A stretch of DNA of 64,000 bases from an uncultured Acidobacteriia bacterium (GCA_903881085.1 CAIRSA010000352.1:1-64000); one strand, 5' to 3'; positions 24,501 through 33,174 are shown, numbered from the stretch's first letter. Notes: generated by a model from the sequence alone, not told the origin. Numbers and translations: made by a program.

Positions 24501-24827
24501 CTGTGCGGCCATCACTTCCAGCTGTGCGTCGCGGCGCAGGATCGCCTGCAGTCCGACTTCGACTCCTTCGAATCGCTCCCCTCGAAACCCGCCCGCTTCG
24601 ATTAGAATCGAATATGTTCCGACAGCCAGAGGGTAGAGCACATATTGACCTTCGCCGTTGGTGTTTACTGCCAGAACGCTGCCATTTTCGGAATTGAGGG
24701 TGCGAATCTTAGCGCCTTGAATCACTGCGCCGTGTGCGTCCGTAACAACTCCGGATACTCGGCCAGCCGATGTTTGGGCTGTCAAAGACAGCGCGGTCAT
24801 GAATAGCGATGCAACGAAGCATTTCAC
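21534..24827 (-). CDS. TonB-dependent receptor, Oar-like (receptor 1)
   Basis: 1097 residues. A signal peptide (MKCFVASLFMTALSLTAQ) is followed by a carboxypeptidase-regulatory-like domain (GRVSGVVTDAHGAVIQGAKI, about 20-105). Next comes the plug, with QSLPLNARDFNQLVNLAAG, VNGNRAYGNDYVLDGTPN and VTRSGTNQFHGSLFEYNRG, then a long beta-barrel ending in REAQFAVRFDF with terminal Phe. These outer-membrane receptors take up large or scarce substrates, often oligosaccharides or peptides, using TonB energy. No TonB box is obvious at the N-terminus, as is usual for this subgroup. It lies upstream of the PHP/propeller gene on the same strand and 34 bases after the isomerase gene. Confidence 0.95.
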   Translation of the reverse strand: MKCFVASLFMTALSLTAQTSAGRVSGVVTDAHGAVIQGAKIRTLNSENGSVLAVNTNGEGQYVLYPLAVGTYSILIEAGGFRGERFEGVEVGLQAILRRDAQLEVMAAQRETLVVNATGATVSESPSVQTTMVTEQIQSLPLNARDFNQLVNLAAGAVENVYPGGDFGGVAVNGNRAYGNDYVLDGTPNTNPFVRTSAAGVSVDTIREFKVTSGVATAEYGQAGSQVSVVTRSGTNQFHGSLFEYNRGNLWQALSPFAAGVIPPFERNQFGGSLGGPVIKNKAFFFVNYEGNRQDQGTSIVATMPSASFWNGDFSSLLTRNITIRDPLSSARTPFAGNLLPASRINAIALGLHPYWQAPNRPGVANNFGTNSSLTNTSDQFTIRADYTLPRNNSLSFRFTQTESEGFSPSVTANASGTQQRNAVDNASLTWTTLITSAIVNELRMGFSDFHGVTAYMAGGLPTTDSLGIVGFAPVGSISQPIPKISFAGNDAFTMLNYGPNINYGEAAQNQGSKTINIGETFSWVRGNHTIKIGLDYRHQILPSLLQPGASGLLTFNGSTGVASTSYSFADFMLGLPASAQQVPLMGSITLRQHELGSYVQDDWRVLPRLTLSLGLRHELLLNPTEDHNRLSEFDPSTGAIVVASDNGVLPSAYFSPVIVANLSDGKGNWKFPLVSDKQANYPSRSLLDTRLNNWGPRFGFALRLPGSRQFVMRGGYGIFYNRYPIQNMEQIIAINPPFAGTFNFTQTITGGTPSITMQNPFGSKGTATVAPGGLERDWKLPSNQQWNLTMEREIGWGSTLSLAYIGNKGTHLFRAKDANGPYIDPVTGAQLRRYQGIYGTVAISERTTDATSIYHSMQTVFRRHLSKGVLVDFNWTWAKGLDNVGTALNVSALDVENLGRDRSDSDYVRRHTFHMNAMWELPFGQGKALLSSAPRWVDAIAGGWRLSGVWSRYSGIRFTPTINNTGLANTRPMYVYGQPANLPADQRSSDHWFNQNAFATPPVTCGPNHNASCFGNAGRNILVGPGLNGADASLSKTVPVFGDRRRLTFRVEMFNAFNHPNYGKPDPNISNVNTVGSINTVVKDMREAQFAVRFDF

Positions 24828-24861
24828 AATGGGGCGATTCTATCACAGCCCATCGCTGAAG

Positions 24862-25710
24862 TTAGATTCCAAACAGCTTCCTCAGATACTTGCGGTCCGG
24901 GCCCACCGCAGCCGTATTCCCGCCTTGGGGGCCGCCACCCTCTTCAACGATCAGCCAGCCGGCCCAGGCTGCTTTCTTCACTTCGGCCGCGAGTTCTACA
25001 AAATCGAAATCACCTTCGCCAAGTGGAACCTGGCCGCTGGCGTTTTTGCCTCGAAAGGTTTTGATGTGGCAGCCGAAGATGCGCTTCGAATGCTTCGCCA
25101 TGAATTCCGCCGGATTCCCGCCGCCCAGATAACCGTGGCCCGCGTCCATCAGAAAATCCACCAACTCCGAGCTGGTGTACTTCGCCAAACCCTCAATTTC
25201 TGCATTGTGATTGGCGAACTCCGGATTGTGATTGTGATAAGCGAGACGAATTCCGTGTGCCCGGCACTGCTTGCCGAAGGCTTCGAGCGCAGTAGCCTTG
25301 GCGCGCAGAGCGGGCTCTTCGAATTTCCCGTCAGGTGCAAGACCAGCGCCACTCATCACTACGGCGTCAACACCCAGCGACTGCAAGCCGGCCAGTGTTT
25401 CCGGAAATGCTTCCGGCTTCGACTCCGCCATCGAAGTATGCGCGCCGACGAAGCGCACGCCGGTCTTTTCGATTTCTTTGCGTGCTTCGACCGCACGCCC
25501 GAATTGCCCGCGCACGAAGCGCTGATTGCATTCAAAGCCGGTGTAGCCAAGCTCGCGCATCTTTTCAAGCGCCGCCAACAGGGCAGGGAAATCGCCGGGC
25601 TTCAGCGGGAAGCCATTAGCCTGGCATCCAGCTTTTGGTTGTGGGGTTTGGGAAAAGGCCATCGCCGGGGCAATGGCCTTCAACAGGGTCCTGCGCGTGA
25701 AAGCAAACAC
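24862..25710 (-). CDS. Sugar phosphate isomerase/epimerase-like TIM barrel, exported
   Basis: 282 residues of the xylose-isomerase-like (AP endonuclease 2) superfamily. Segments typical of the fold are LGYTGFECNQRF, HGIRLAYHNHNPEF, VDFLMDAGHGYLGGG, FGCHIKTFRG and PLGEGDFDF. The metal ligands are suggested by the Glu/His/Asp positions in GFE, YHNHN, DAGH and EEGG. The N-terminus FTRRTLLKAIAPAMAFS is a Tat-type signal, so the protein probably works in the periplasm with Gfo/Idh/MocA enzymes. GTG 25710 directly follows the stop of the upstream TonB receptor, indicating a tight operon. Confidence 0.87.
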   Translation of the reverse strand: MFAFTRRTLLKAIAPAMAFSQTPQPKAGCQANGFPLKPGDFPALLAALEKMRELGYTGFECNQRFVRGQFGRAVEARKEIEKTGVRFVGAHTSMAESKPEAFPETLAGLQSLGVDAVVMSGAGLAPDGKFEEPALRAKATALEAFGKQCRAHGIRLAYHNHNPEFANHNAEIEGLAKYTSSELVDFLMDAGHGYLGGGNPAEFMAKHSKRIFGCHIKTFRGKNASGQVPLGEGDFDFVELAAEVKKAAWAGWLIVEEGGGPQGGNTAAVGPDRKYLRKLFGI

Positions 25711-28700
25711 CTAGAACTCCAACCGCAACTTCACCTGCATCTGTCGTGGGCGGATTCCGAATCCGCCGAACGAACTTTGCAGCGTGACGATGCCGTCGGA
25801 TCCAGGTGTATTCAACCCCTGCACATTAAAAATGTTGAACACATCTCCGTACAGATTCAGTCGCACTTTTTCGGCCAGGCGGAAGCTCTTCATGACGCTG
25901 GCGTCGGCGGTCCAGTTAAACGGGCCAAGGCGGTACTGCTGGCGAAACGGGTGCAAGCCTGTGTCCATCGCTACCAGTTGGGAGGAAGGCTGTCCGGTGT
26001 TGATATCCTTCACCACGATGGTGAGGTTATTGGTGTCCCAATTGGATGAATTGGGTGCTCCTGGCTGACCGCCAACTGGCCAGGGATTGATCGGCTGTTG
26101 CACAGGGGTAAGGTTGGTAGGCAGACCAAACACGCCGTTGCGCATGCCATTGGCGTTGTAGCTTGCTACGTTGCGAGGCGAGACATAGCCGTTGTAGTAG
26201 TAGTAACCCTGGTAGCAGCGCTCGTCGCTAGCGGTTTTTGCCGTGGCTGGAGTGGAGCGGCAATCAAGAATGGGGTATTGCTTGCCATAGACCTGGAAGT
26301 CGCTGGTTGCGCCCCACCAGTTGGTGGGCATGGCGAACCAGGTGCTCGCGACGGTGCCGGTGCCGGAGAGGCGCCATCCGCCGAGGGCGTTATCGGCCCA
26401 CTTGGGAATGCTGCGGCCGAACTTCTTGCCACGGCCCAGGGGGAGGTCATAGTTCCAGTTCCAGCGCGTGCGGTGCTTGGGAATGGCGGTGTCGCGCTGC
26501 AGATTGATGAAGCGGTTGAGTGCGTCAAAGTCAGTAGGCACGGTGCCGGGGATGAAGTTTTCGGGGACCAGGCCGCCGCCATCGCGGAAGGTGTTGCCTG
26601 CCAGCCGGAAGGAGTTGGTCATGGTGTGGAAGAACTGGAAGCCCAGGCCATTAGTGAAGCGGCGTTCAAATTCCAGCGTGAAGGTGTTGGTGAAGATCTT
26701 GCCCGTTTTCTGAAGCAGGTTGACCGTGTTGTAGGCCTTTTGATCATAGGGGCGGCGGGCCTGACCTGAGAAGGTCCCGGTGGGGTAGGTAGTGCCCTGC
26801 GTGACGAGCCACACGTAGTTACTCTGCTGCGGGTTGATGTTGTTCAACTGATCGGCATGGAATCCGGAGCGGCCGGTGTATCGGATGCGGAAGACGTTGC
26901 GGTCTTTGATGGGCTTTTCCAGCGTGGCGTTCCATTCGTGGATATTCATGGAGATGAGGTCGCCCATGGCTGTCACGTTCTGTCCGCGTCCGATGGAGGC
27001 CGGGTTGTTGAGGTCTATCATATTCGGGTCATTCGAATTGAGCCCTGCAATGTACTTGGGAGGGTTGCGCAATAACCAGCTGGGGTTACCATCCGGGGAG
27101 TAAGTGGCGCTGTTGGGGTTGTACTGATAGGTGGTGCGGAAGGGGATGGCGCTTGAGTATTGGGCCAGCAGAGAGCGCATTGGGATCGGCGAATAGTAAA
27201 TGCCGTAGCCGCCGCGGATAACGAAGCTTTTGGCTCCATCGAGTGCGCGGTAAGCAACTCCAGCTCGCGGGCCCATGTCATGCATGTTTGCGGGGAAGAT
27301 GTTCTGCTTCATGCCGGCCTGATCTGTGGTTTCGAACTTCACATCGAGCGACTGGTAGGCGGCGATAAGCTTGGGCGTGGTGGCACCGATTTGGTAGTAG
27401 TAATCGAGCGGCTTGGGGAGCACGATGGCGTGATCCTTGATGCTAAATGTGTTGAGCAGATACTTTTCGTCGGTGAGCGAGGGGTTTAGATCCCAACGCA
27501 GACCCATGGTAAGGGTTAGCCGGGAGGTGGCCTTCCAGTTGTCCTGAATGTAGAGGCCGTAGTTGCGGTCGGTGACGTAAAAGAAGCCGCGCTTGAGGCC
27601 GACGTTGTAGTTGGCGGCGTAACCGAGGAAGAAGTTGGCCGCGTCATTGCCAGTCAGCGTTACGACTTGCGGTGCGCTGTCTGTACCGCCGGTGGGGCTT
27701 TGCAGCGCCGTGGCCAAACTGTTGTAGTTAGTGTAGCCGGAGATCTGCCCCTGGTCAGGCAGCAGCGTCTGTTTTTCGCGGTGATAGCGCCAGCCGAACT
27801 GTATGTTGTGAGTGGTTTTGATCCACGTGTAGTTCTGTTCCCAGTTGTCAACCATTGTGCGCAGTTGACGCCTGTTGTCGCCTTCGATGTAGTTCATGAA
27901 GCCTACGTTTTGAATATCGGGCCAACCGATTTCGCCAAATGCATTGGGGAGCCCAAGAACCTTGGCCCAGTCCTGCTGCGTGACGCCATCGACCGTCTTT
28001 GAAGTCTGGGCGGTTCGGTTTCCAGTGGTCTCCACAAACAAGCTGGGCGAGAACATGTGGGTCCAACTGAACGAGCCTGAGAGCGCATCCATCAGCAGAA
28101 AAGTGACGTTGGCATCCTGGCCAATGGTTGGAGCGCCGGTCGCTCCGCCCGTACCCTGGAAGTTCGTGTGCAAATTGCCGCCGTTGAATTTGATAAAGAT
28201 GTTATCGCTGTTTGAAAATCGGTGATCGAGGCGAACCGACGTCGGATTGTTGCTCTGATTCGGCAAGCCATTGGTTGGCGTGGCATATTTCAGGTTGGTT
28301 GTTACCAGCGGGTTTGTTGTATCGTTCGGCATCGGCGTGATGCCGTAGACATACTTCGCAAGCGGGCTGATGCGGTTGATTGGAATCGTATTGTTGTTGA
28401 AGGGCAGGCGCGTTGTGTAGTGGCGCGTGGCGCTGGATGATTGGATGGCGCCAGTGAGTGGATCGTATAAGGTGATGAAGCGGCCTGCGCTATCGTAGAG
28501 TTGTGAGAAGTCGCCGCCGCGCATTGCTGCCGTGGGCACGGTGAAGTCTTTGCTCAAGCCCTGGCGCAGTTCCTGGCCTTCGCGCGTGAAAAGGAAAAAG
28601 GTGCGGTTATGGCCGTCATACCACTTCCTCCCATTCACGCCGAAGGTTGGCAGCACCACGGGACCGCCCACGGAACCCCCGAATTCATTGCGGATCAGCT

Positions 28701-29523
28701 TGGGTGTTTGATAGGGAAGCGCAGGATTGAAGCTAATGTCCTGGCGGGCGCGGGCGATACCGAAGCCGTTGTTACGAATGGTTTCAAAGAGAGCAAAGCG
28801 ATAGGCGTTGGTGCCGCTGCGTGAACTGACGATGACCGATGCTGGCGCCGAATACTTGGCGTTAGCGGTCGAGGTTTCCACGCGCACTTCTCCTACACTT
28901 TCCAGGCTGGCCAAATTCATCGAGCCGCCGAATTCGCGGTTGTTCGACGATGCGCCGTCCTGGACGTAGTTCGTTGAATAGACCATCATGCCTGAGGTGC
29001 GAACGCCGCCGTTCACGTCGATCACCTGCTCCACGCCAGGCGTCACGTCGGAGATCAGCGTATTCATGTCGCGCCCGTTGATGGGGAGGTCCTGAATGCG
29101 CTTCTGGTCAAGCGTGGTTGAATCAGTGGGGTCGGTGGTGGTTACTAGTGGAATCGTCTCAGTAACCATGATTGTTTCGGTCACCTGGCCGACTGAAAGC
29201 ACTGGCGCTATGTCGGCCGCGCGGCCGGTTTCAAGCACCAGTTCGCCTTCCCAAGCCTTCATGCCGGCGCCTTCCACGCGGACCTTGTAGCGGCCGATCT
29301 TGATGGGAGGTGTTGCAAAAAAGCCTTCGTGGTTGGTGGACGTGGTTGTGGCCGTGCCCGATTCCACAAGCGTGATGACTACTTTTGCATTTGGGATGGC
29401 AAGTCCGCTTGTGTCTTTGACGACGCCTTGAATGGTGCCTCCGCCTGCGACAGATTGGGCAAAGGATGGGATCGCGCACAACGCTACTGTCAGCGCGAGC
29501 AACATGGCATAAAACCGTTTCAT
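25711..29523 (-). CDS. TonB-dependent receptor, Oar-like (receptor 2)
   Basis: 1270 residues, the longest protein in the window. Signal MKRFYAMLLALTVALCAIPSFAQ; carboxypeptidase-regulatory-like domain GTIQGVVKDTSGLAIPNAKV; plug with RIQDLPINGRDMNTLISDVTPG and SRSGTNAYRFALFETIRNNG. The barrel ends RPRQMQVKLRLEF. The internal CRSTPATAKTASDERC loop is an unusual Cys pair. It heads a minus-strand operon: receptor 2, isomerase (0 bases apart), receptor 1 (34 bases), PHP/propeller protein (33 bases). A CGACTC-GGT-GAGTCG dyad sits 13 bases before the start codon. Confidence 0.95.
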   Translation of the reverse strand: MKRFYAMLLALTVALCAIPSFAQSVAGGGTIQGVVKDTSGLAIPNAKVVITLVESGTATTTSTNHEGFFATPPIKIGRYKVRVEGAGMKAWEGELVLETGRAADIAPVLSVGQVTETIMVTETIPLVTTTDPTDSTTLDQKRIQDLPINGRDMNTLISDVTPGVEQVIDVNGGVRTSGMMVYSTNYVQDGASSNNREFGGSMNLASLESVGEVRVETSTANAKYSAPASVIVSSRSGTNAYRFALFETIRNNGFGIARARQDISFNPALPYQTPKLIRNEFGGSVGGPVVLPTFGVNGRKWYDGHNRTFFLFTREGQELRQGLSKDFTVPTAAMRGGDFSQLYDSAGRFITLYDPLTGAIQSSSATRHYTTRLPFNNNTIPINRISPLAKYVYGITPMPNDTTNPLVTTNLKYATPTNGLPNQSNNPTSVRLDHRFSNSDNIFIKFNGGNLHTNFQGTGGATGAPTIGQDANVTFLLMDALSGSFSWTHMFSPSLFVETTGNRTAQTSKTVDGVTQQDWAKVLGLPNAFGEIGWPDIQNVGFMNYIEGDNRRQLRTMVDNWEQNYTWIKTTHNIQFGWRYHREKQTLLPDQGQISGYTNYNSLATALQSPTGGTDSAPQVVTLTGNDAANFFLGYAANYNVGLKRGFFYVTDRNYGLYIQDNWKATSRLTLTMGLRWDLNPSLTDEKYLLNTFSIKDHAIVLPKPLDYYYQIGATTPKLIAAYQSLDVKFETTDQAGMKQNIFPANMHDMGPRAGVAYRALDGAKSFVIRGGYGIYYSPIPMRSLLAQYSSAIPFRTTYQYNPNSATYSPDGNPSWLLRNPPKYIAGLNSNDPNMIDLNNPASIGRGQNVTAMGDLISMNIHEWNATLEKPIKDRNVFRIRYTGRSGFHADQLNNINPQQSNYVWLVTQGTTYPTGTFSGQARRPYDQKAYNTVNLLQKTGKIFTNTFTLEFERRFTNGLGFQFFHTMTNSFRLAGNTFRDGGGLVPENFIPGTVPTDFDALNRFINLQRDTAIPKHRTRWNWNYDLPLGRGKKFGRSIPKWADNALGGWRLSGTGTVASTWFAMPTNWWGATSDFQVYGKQYPILDCRSTPATAKTASDERCYQGYYYYNGYVSPRNVASYNANGMRNGVFGLPTNLTPVQQPINPWPVGGQPGAPNSSNWDTNNLTIVVKDINTGQPSSQLVAMDTGLHPFRQQYRLGPFNWTADASVMKSFRLAEKVRLNLYGDVFNIFNVQGLNTPGSDGIVTLQSSFGGFGIRPRQMQVKLRLEF

Positions 29524-29535
29524 ATGGACTCCTGT

Positions 29536-29550
29536 CGACTCGGTGAGTCG
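29536..29550 (-). promoter_or_regulatory. Short perfect dyad in the leader of TonB receptor 2
   Basis: CGACTC-GGT-GAGTCG, six pairs with a three-base loop, 12 bases upstream of the ATG at 29523. It could be an operator or an RNA hairpin affecting ribosome access; it overlaps the region where a Shine-Dalgarno (AGGAG at about 29528-29532) lies. Confidence 0.35.
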
Positions 29551-29625
29551 GACTAATCTCTTTGAAACGAATTTTATAAAAGTTGCCTACGTAAAATCAA
29601 GGCATTCCCGGAGCGGTGAGGAGGG

Positions 29626-29647
29626 CGGCAGCGAACGGCCGCTGCCG
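29626..29647 (-). terminator. GC-rich hairpin after the Gfo/Idh/MocA pair
   Basis: CGGCAGCG (29626-29633), six-base loop, CGCTGCCG (29640-29647), ten bases beyond the stop of the minus-strand oxidoreductase. No T tract follows, so termination strength is uncertain. Confidence 0.4.
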
Positions 29648-29656
29648 CGGTTGATT

Positions 29657-30577
29657 CTACAACTGAATACGCTTCTTTTCGCGCGTGCTTTCGTACACGG
29701 CGCAAGAGATTTCCACCGATTTATAGCCATCAATGGCGGCTACGGCAGGTTTGCCGCCGCTCAGTACTGCATCGACAAACAGACGGTCTTCCTCGCGGAA
29801 GCCCCATTTATCATGCATGTCGAGCCGGTAGAAGCTCTCGCTTTGAGTGAGTTGCCCAAGGCCCAGGCAGTATTTGATCTCTTCCATCTCCAAAGTCTCA
29901 ATGGTTGAGTAACTGCTGAAGACCTCCATGCGCTCGTACGGGAAATACCAACTACAATCGGCCGAAGTGACGAATGTGGCCCACATGCCACTTACGAATT
30001 CCACCATCATTGAGAAGTCATTCGGGCCGCTGAGCCGCGCATCGAGCGAGCCGATGTCGCCGAACTGAAAGCGCATCATGTCGAAGAAATGAATCGGTGT
30101 CTCAAACAGGAATCCGCCGGTTACGGACTCGTCGCCAGTCCACACTGGATTCAATAACTCGCCGCGGTTCATCTTCATATGCGCGGTGTGTGCGGGCGCG
30201 TTTGCGGTCAACTCTTTCACGCGCTTGTATACGTTGGCGAAGCGCCGGTTGTGGCCCACTTGAAAGACCTTGTCTGTCTTTTCGGCCACATCCAGCAGCA
30301 TCTTCGCGTCTTCCATGGTGGTTGCGAACGGCTTTTCGCAGAAGACGTGCTTGCCCGCTTTCACCGCAGCCGCGGCAAGCCGAGAGTGATGCGTGTTGGG
30401 GGCGGTAATGTACACTGCGTCCACCGCTTCCACCATCTGGTCGAAGTCCTGCGTGGTGCCGCGCGCGGGGTCGGTATCGAAGATCGATACAACCTCCACG
30501 CGGTCGTCTCTCTTTAAGTTCGCTTGGTGAACGCCGGCAATAAAGCCATTGCCCGCGAAGCCGATTTTCAATTTCAT
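29657..30577 (-). CDS. Gfo/Idh/MocA-family oxidoreductase 2
   Basis: 306 residues with a Rossmann motif near the N-terminus (IGFAGNGFIAGVH) and VYITAPNTHHSRLAAAAVKAGKHVFCEKPF, with the EKP lysine. The C-terminal alpha/beta domain contains GGFLFETPIHFFDMMRFQFG, with the His of the GxxxExxxHxxD region. There is no signal peptide, so it is cytoplasmic. It presumably oxidises a sugar, inositol or related polyol with NAD(P). I start at ATG 30577, which overlaps the upstream stop in an ATGA junction; a GTG four codons earlier is possible. It is translationally coupled to oxidoreductase 3. Confidence 0.92.
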   Translation of the reverse strand: MKLKIGFAGNGFIAGVHQANLKRDDRVEVVSIFDTDPARGTTQDFDQMVEAVDAVYITAPNTHHSRLAAAAVKAGKHVFCEKPFATTMEDAKMLLDVAEKTDKVFQVGHNRRFANVYKRVKELTANAPAHTAHMKMNRGELLNPVWTGDESVTGGFLFETPIHFFDMMRFQFGDIGSLDARLSGPNDFSMMVEFVSGMWATFVTSADCSWYFPYERMEVFSSYSTIETLEMEEIKYCLGLGQLTQSESFYRLDMHDKWGFREEDRLFVDAVLSGGKPAVAAIDGYKSVEISCAVYESTREKKRIQL

Positions 30578-31608
30578 AATGTCACCCACTGGCGCGATGC
30601 GCTCGATGCCAGCGCGGCGTCAAGCACCTTCTGGCAGCGTACGCCATCTTCGAGCGAAGGTGCCTGCGAGACACCCATCTTCACACTTTCAGTGAACTGA
30701 TAGGCCTGATCGAAGCGATAGCCCCAGCGCTTATCGATGGCACTAATATCGCGCGGCGAACCAGCCAGCTTGAGGAACTCCGCTGGCACCTCGATGCGGC
30801 TCATCAGTTTTGCCGGGTCCTTGGCATCTTCGCCGAGGCTGACCATCAGGCCCCACGGATCTTGCAATGAAAACGCCGCGCTGCCTTCGGTGCCGTAGAT
30901 TTCCACGAACATCTCTTCCGTGATCGCCGCGCCGCGACCGGTCGCCACGCGCGAAATCTCAAACGTGCCGCTGGCGCCATTCTCCATATCGGCCAGAAAG
31001 CTGATCCAGTCATCCACGTCGGAATTCGGGTCTTCGCGGAAGATACGGTCCGTCGCCGTCAACGCCTTGATGTCGCCCAGCAGGAACTGCACAATGTGAA
31101 TCACGTGGCTGCCGATGTCGGCCAGCACGCCCGAGCCGGCGAACTTCTTTTCACTGCGCCAACCCATCAGATGGCCGGAGAGCGCCATGAGGTAAGCGGC
31201 GCGCACGGTGCGGATCTTGCCCAGCGCGCCGTCATCCAACAGCTTCTTCAAATACTGCACGGCGGGTGCGAAGCGGTAGGTGTAGGCCGCCATGTGCACC
31301 TTGCCCGATGCCGTCGCTGCATCTAACATCGTTTGTGCCTCTGCTGCATTCAATGCCAGAGGCTTTTCGCAGAGCACGTGCTTGCCCGCTTCAAACGCCT
31401 CTCGCACAATCTGGGAATGCGTGTGGTTGGGTGTCGCCACCACAACCGCGTCGATATCTTTGCGCGAGAGCACCTCGCGATAGTCGGCGACGTCGTGTTT
31501 TCCATCGACGTCGCAGATGGTTGCAATCTCAACTCCGGGGATCAGGCGGAAACCCGGAATATGTATGCCTTGTGCGGCGCCGCCAGCGCCAATGATTCCT
31601 ATTTTCAT
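30574..31608 (-). CDS. Gfo/Idh/MocA-family oxidoreductase 3
   Basis: 344 residues: GIIGAGGAAQGIHIPG Rossmann motif, VVVATPNHTHSQIVREAFEAGKHVLCEKPL with EKP lysine, and GSGVLADIGSHVIHIVQFLLG in the second domain. Cytoplasmic, with no signal. It is the first gene of a two-gene operon with oxidoreductase 2 (ATGA overlap). Pairs of this kind often interconvert sugar intermediates through 3-keto forms, which is consistent with the DUF1080 and isomerase genes elsewhere in the window, but the substrate is not indicated by the sequence. Confidence 0.92.
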   Translation of the reverse strand: MKIGIIGAGGAAQGIHIPGFRLIPGVEIATICDVDGKHDVADYREVLSRKDIDAVVVATPNHTHSQIVREAFEAGKHVLCEKPLALNAAEAQTMLDAATASGKVHMAAYTYRFAPAVQYLKKLLDDGALGKIRTVRAAYLMALSGHLMGWRSEKKFAGSGVLADIGSHVIHIVQFLLGDIKALTATDRIFREDPNSDVDDWISFLADMENGASGTFEISRVATGRGAAITEEMFVEIYGTEGSAAFSLQDPWGLMVSLGEDAKDPAKLMSRIEVPAEFLKLAGSPRDISAIDKRWGYRFDQAYQFTESVKMGVSQAPSLEDGVRCQKVLDAALASSASRQWVTL

Positions 31609-31655
31609 GGTGAACTATGCATTATACCGGGATGCTTGTTACATTGGAAGATTGC

Positions 31656-32552
31656 ATGCATATTAATGAAATCTTCGCCCGTGAGCCTCTGACGTTCTCG
31701 TTTGAGTTTTTTCCGCCCAAGGATGAGGACGCAGCTCCCTTCCAGGCGATGGTGTCCGATCTGGCGTCGCTCGATCCGTCGTTTGTATCGGTGACCTATG
31801 GCGCAGGCGGCAAGGCTCGCCGCAAAACGCATGAGACCGTCGTCAAGCTGAAGGCCGAAAACAATTTGGAACCCGTGGCCCACTTGACGCTGGTCTGCCA
31901 TAGCAAGGACGAGATCCGCGAGATCCTCACCAACTATGCGATGGAATCGATCGGCAATCTGATGGTCTTGGGCGGCGATCCGCCGCGCGACATGCCCAAT
32001 CACGACCGTTCGCAGGACGCGTTTCGCTACGCCGCGCAGCTGGTGCATTACGTGAAGGAGTTCAACGCGCTGGGCATCCATCCGCACAAGGATGGCTTCG
32101 GCATCGGCGTTGCGGGCTTTCCGGAAGGCCATCCCGGCACGCCGAACCGCCTGAAGGAGATGCAGCATCTGAAGGCGAAAGTGGATGCCGGTGCGGACTA
32201 CATTTGCACGCAGCTGTTCTTCGATAACGCCGAGTTCTACGACTTCCGCGAGCGCTGCGAGCTGGAAGGCATCAAGGTACCGATCGTTGCCGGCATCATG
32301 CCTGTTGTATCGAAGCCGAACATGGAACGCATGGCCGAACTATCGGGCGGCACTCGCTATCCGGCGAAGTTGTTGAAGTCTGTCCGTGCGTGCTCAAACA
32401 ACGCCGAAGTAAAGGAAGTCGGCATCGCGTGGGCGATTGACCAATGCCGCGATCTGCTGAAGAACGGTGTCTCGGGCATTCACTTTTATACGCTGAACCA
32501 GTCCGACGCGACGCGCCAGGTGATGCGGCGTTTGGGCATCCACTCGCGCTAA
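31656..32552 (+). CDS. metF: 5,10-methylenetetrahydrofolate reductase
   Basis: 298 residues from ATG 31656. The FAD enzyme reduces 5,10-methylene-THF to 5-methyl-THF for methionine synthesis. The characteristic N-terminus EPLTFSFEFFPPKDEDAAPF is present. It is followed by PSFVSVTYGAGGKAR, NLMVLGGDPPRD, FGIGVAGFPEGHPGTPN and GADYICTQLFFDNAEFYDFRERC, all typical MetF motifs. Length is normal. The frame is open from 31617 with further ATGs at 31617 and 31632; 31656 has GGAAG six bases upstream and starts the conserved domain at the expected place. It is divergent from oxidoreductase 3 with less than 50 bp between. Confidence 0.96.
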   Translation: MHINEIFAREPLTFSFEFFPPKDEDAAPFQAMVSDLASLDPSFVSVTYGAGGKARRKTHETVVKLKAENNLEPVAHLTLVCHSKDEIREILTNYAMESIGNLMVLGGDPPRDMPNHDRSQDAFRYAAQLVHYVKEFNALGIHPHKDGFGIGVAGFPEGHPGTPNRLKEMQHLKAKVDAGADYICTQLFFDNAEFYDFRERCELEGIKVPIVAGIMPVVSKPNMERMAELSGGTRYPAKLLKSVRACSNNAEVKEVGIAWAIDQCRDLLKNGVSGIHFYTLNQSDATRQVMRRLGIHSR

Positions 32553-32602
32553 TTGGACGCTGAGGCTCTCTCGTAGGCTTATCATGTAATTAGGGTAAGA
32601 AT

Positions 32603-32836
32603 ATGGCAAACCTAGACTGGTCACAATGTCCCGCTGTCGAGAGTATCCCCGGCAAAGTCAGCGGTGCCTGGGTATTTCGTGGCACGCGGATGCCGGTTCA
32701 ATCCGTATTTGAAAACCTTGAGGCCGGAATGTCGCTTGATGAGATCACCGACGTTTTCGACGTGACGCCGGAGGAAGTAAAAGCCGTATTGCGCTTTGCC
32801 AGCGAGAGCCTTGCGAAAGAGCCCGTGTTTGGCTGA
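32603..32836 (+). CDS. DUF433 antitoxin
   Basis: 77 residues with the DUF433 signature VFRGTRMPVQSVFENLEAGMSLDEITDVF and TPEEVKAVLRFASE. These small helix-turn-helix proteins are antitoxins paired with DUF5615 PIN-like toxins. The stop TGA (32834-32836) shares its last base with the ATG of the next gene, which is typical of a toxin-antitoxin operon. The antitoxin probably binds its own promoter; a TAATTAGG stretch lies just upstream of the start. Confidence 0.88.
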   Translation: MANLDWSQCPAVESIPGKVSGAWVFRGTRMPVQSVFENLEAGMSLDEITDVFDVTPEEVKAVLRFASESLAKEPVFG

Positions 32837-33165
32837 TGAAAATCCTATTTGACAACGGGACTCCGAAACCAATTGCGCGGAGTCTCCCTGGCCACGAAAT
32901 CGCCTTTGCCCGGAAAATCGGCTGGCACGAATTGATAAACGGCGAGTTGATTCGGCGGGCCGAGAACGCAGGGTACGATGTTCTCCTGAGCGATGACAAA
33001 AACATACGCTACCAACAGGATCTTTCAAGCAGAAAAATTGCGCTTGTTATTCTCAGCAATCAGCAGTGGCCAGTCGTAAAGCATCATCTGGATAAGATTG
33101 TTGCTGCTGTGAATGCGGCAACAGCCGGGAGCTTTGCCGAAGTGGATATCCCATTTCTCGACTAG
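32836..33165 (+). CDS. DUF5615 PIN-like toxin
   Basis: 109 residues of the DUF5615 (Mut7-C-like PIN) family. The N-terminal MKILFDNGTP holds the first acidic residue, GHEIAFARKIGWHELINGELIRRAENAGYDVLLSDDKNIRYQQ carries the acidic cluster (SDDKN), and IALVILS is the closing strand. Such proteins are predicted ribonucleases neutralised by the DUF433 partner immediately upstream. Overlap with the antitoxin gene is one base. Confidence 0.87.
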   Translation: MKILFDNGTPKPIARSLPGHEIAFARKIGWHELINGELIRRAENAGYDVLLSDDKNIRYQQDLSSRKIALVILSNQQWPVVKHHLDKIVAAVNAATAGSFAEVDIPFLD

Positions 33166-33174
33166 CTCCGATAC

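Noticed and set aside
24799-26049. 416-codon plus-strand frame crossing two genes
   Set aside because: Antisense to the isomerase and receptor 2; a protein spanning both in antisense is not credible.
31609-31655. SAM or cobalamin riboswitch before metF
   Set aside because: The gap is under 50 bases and has no room for a known riboswitch fold.
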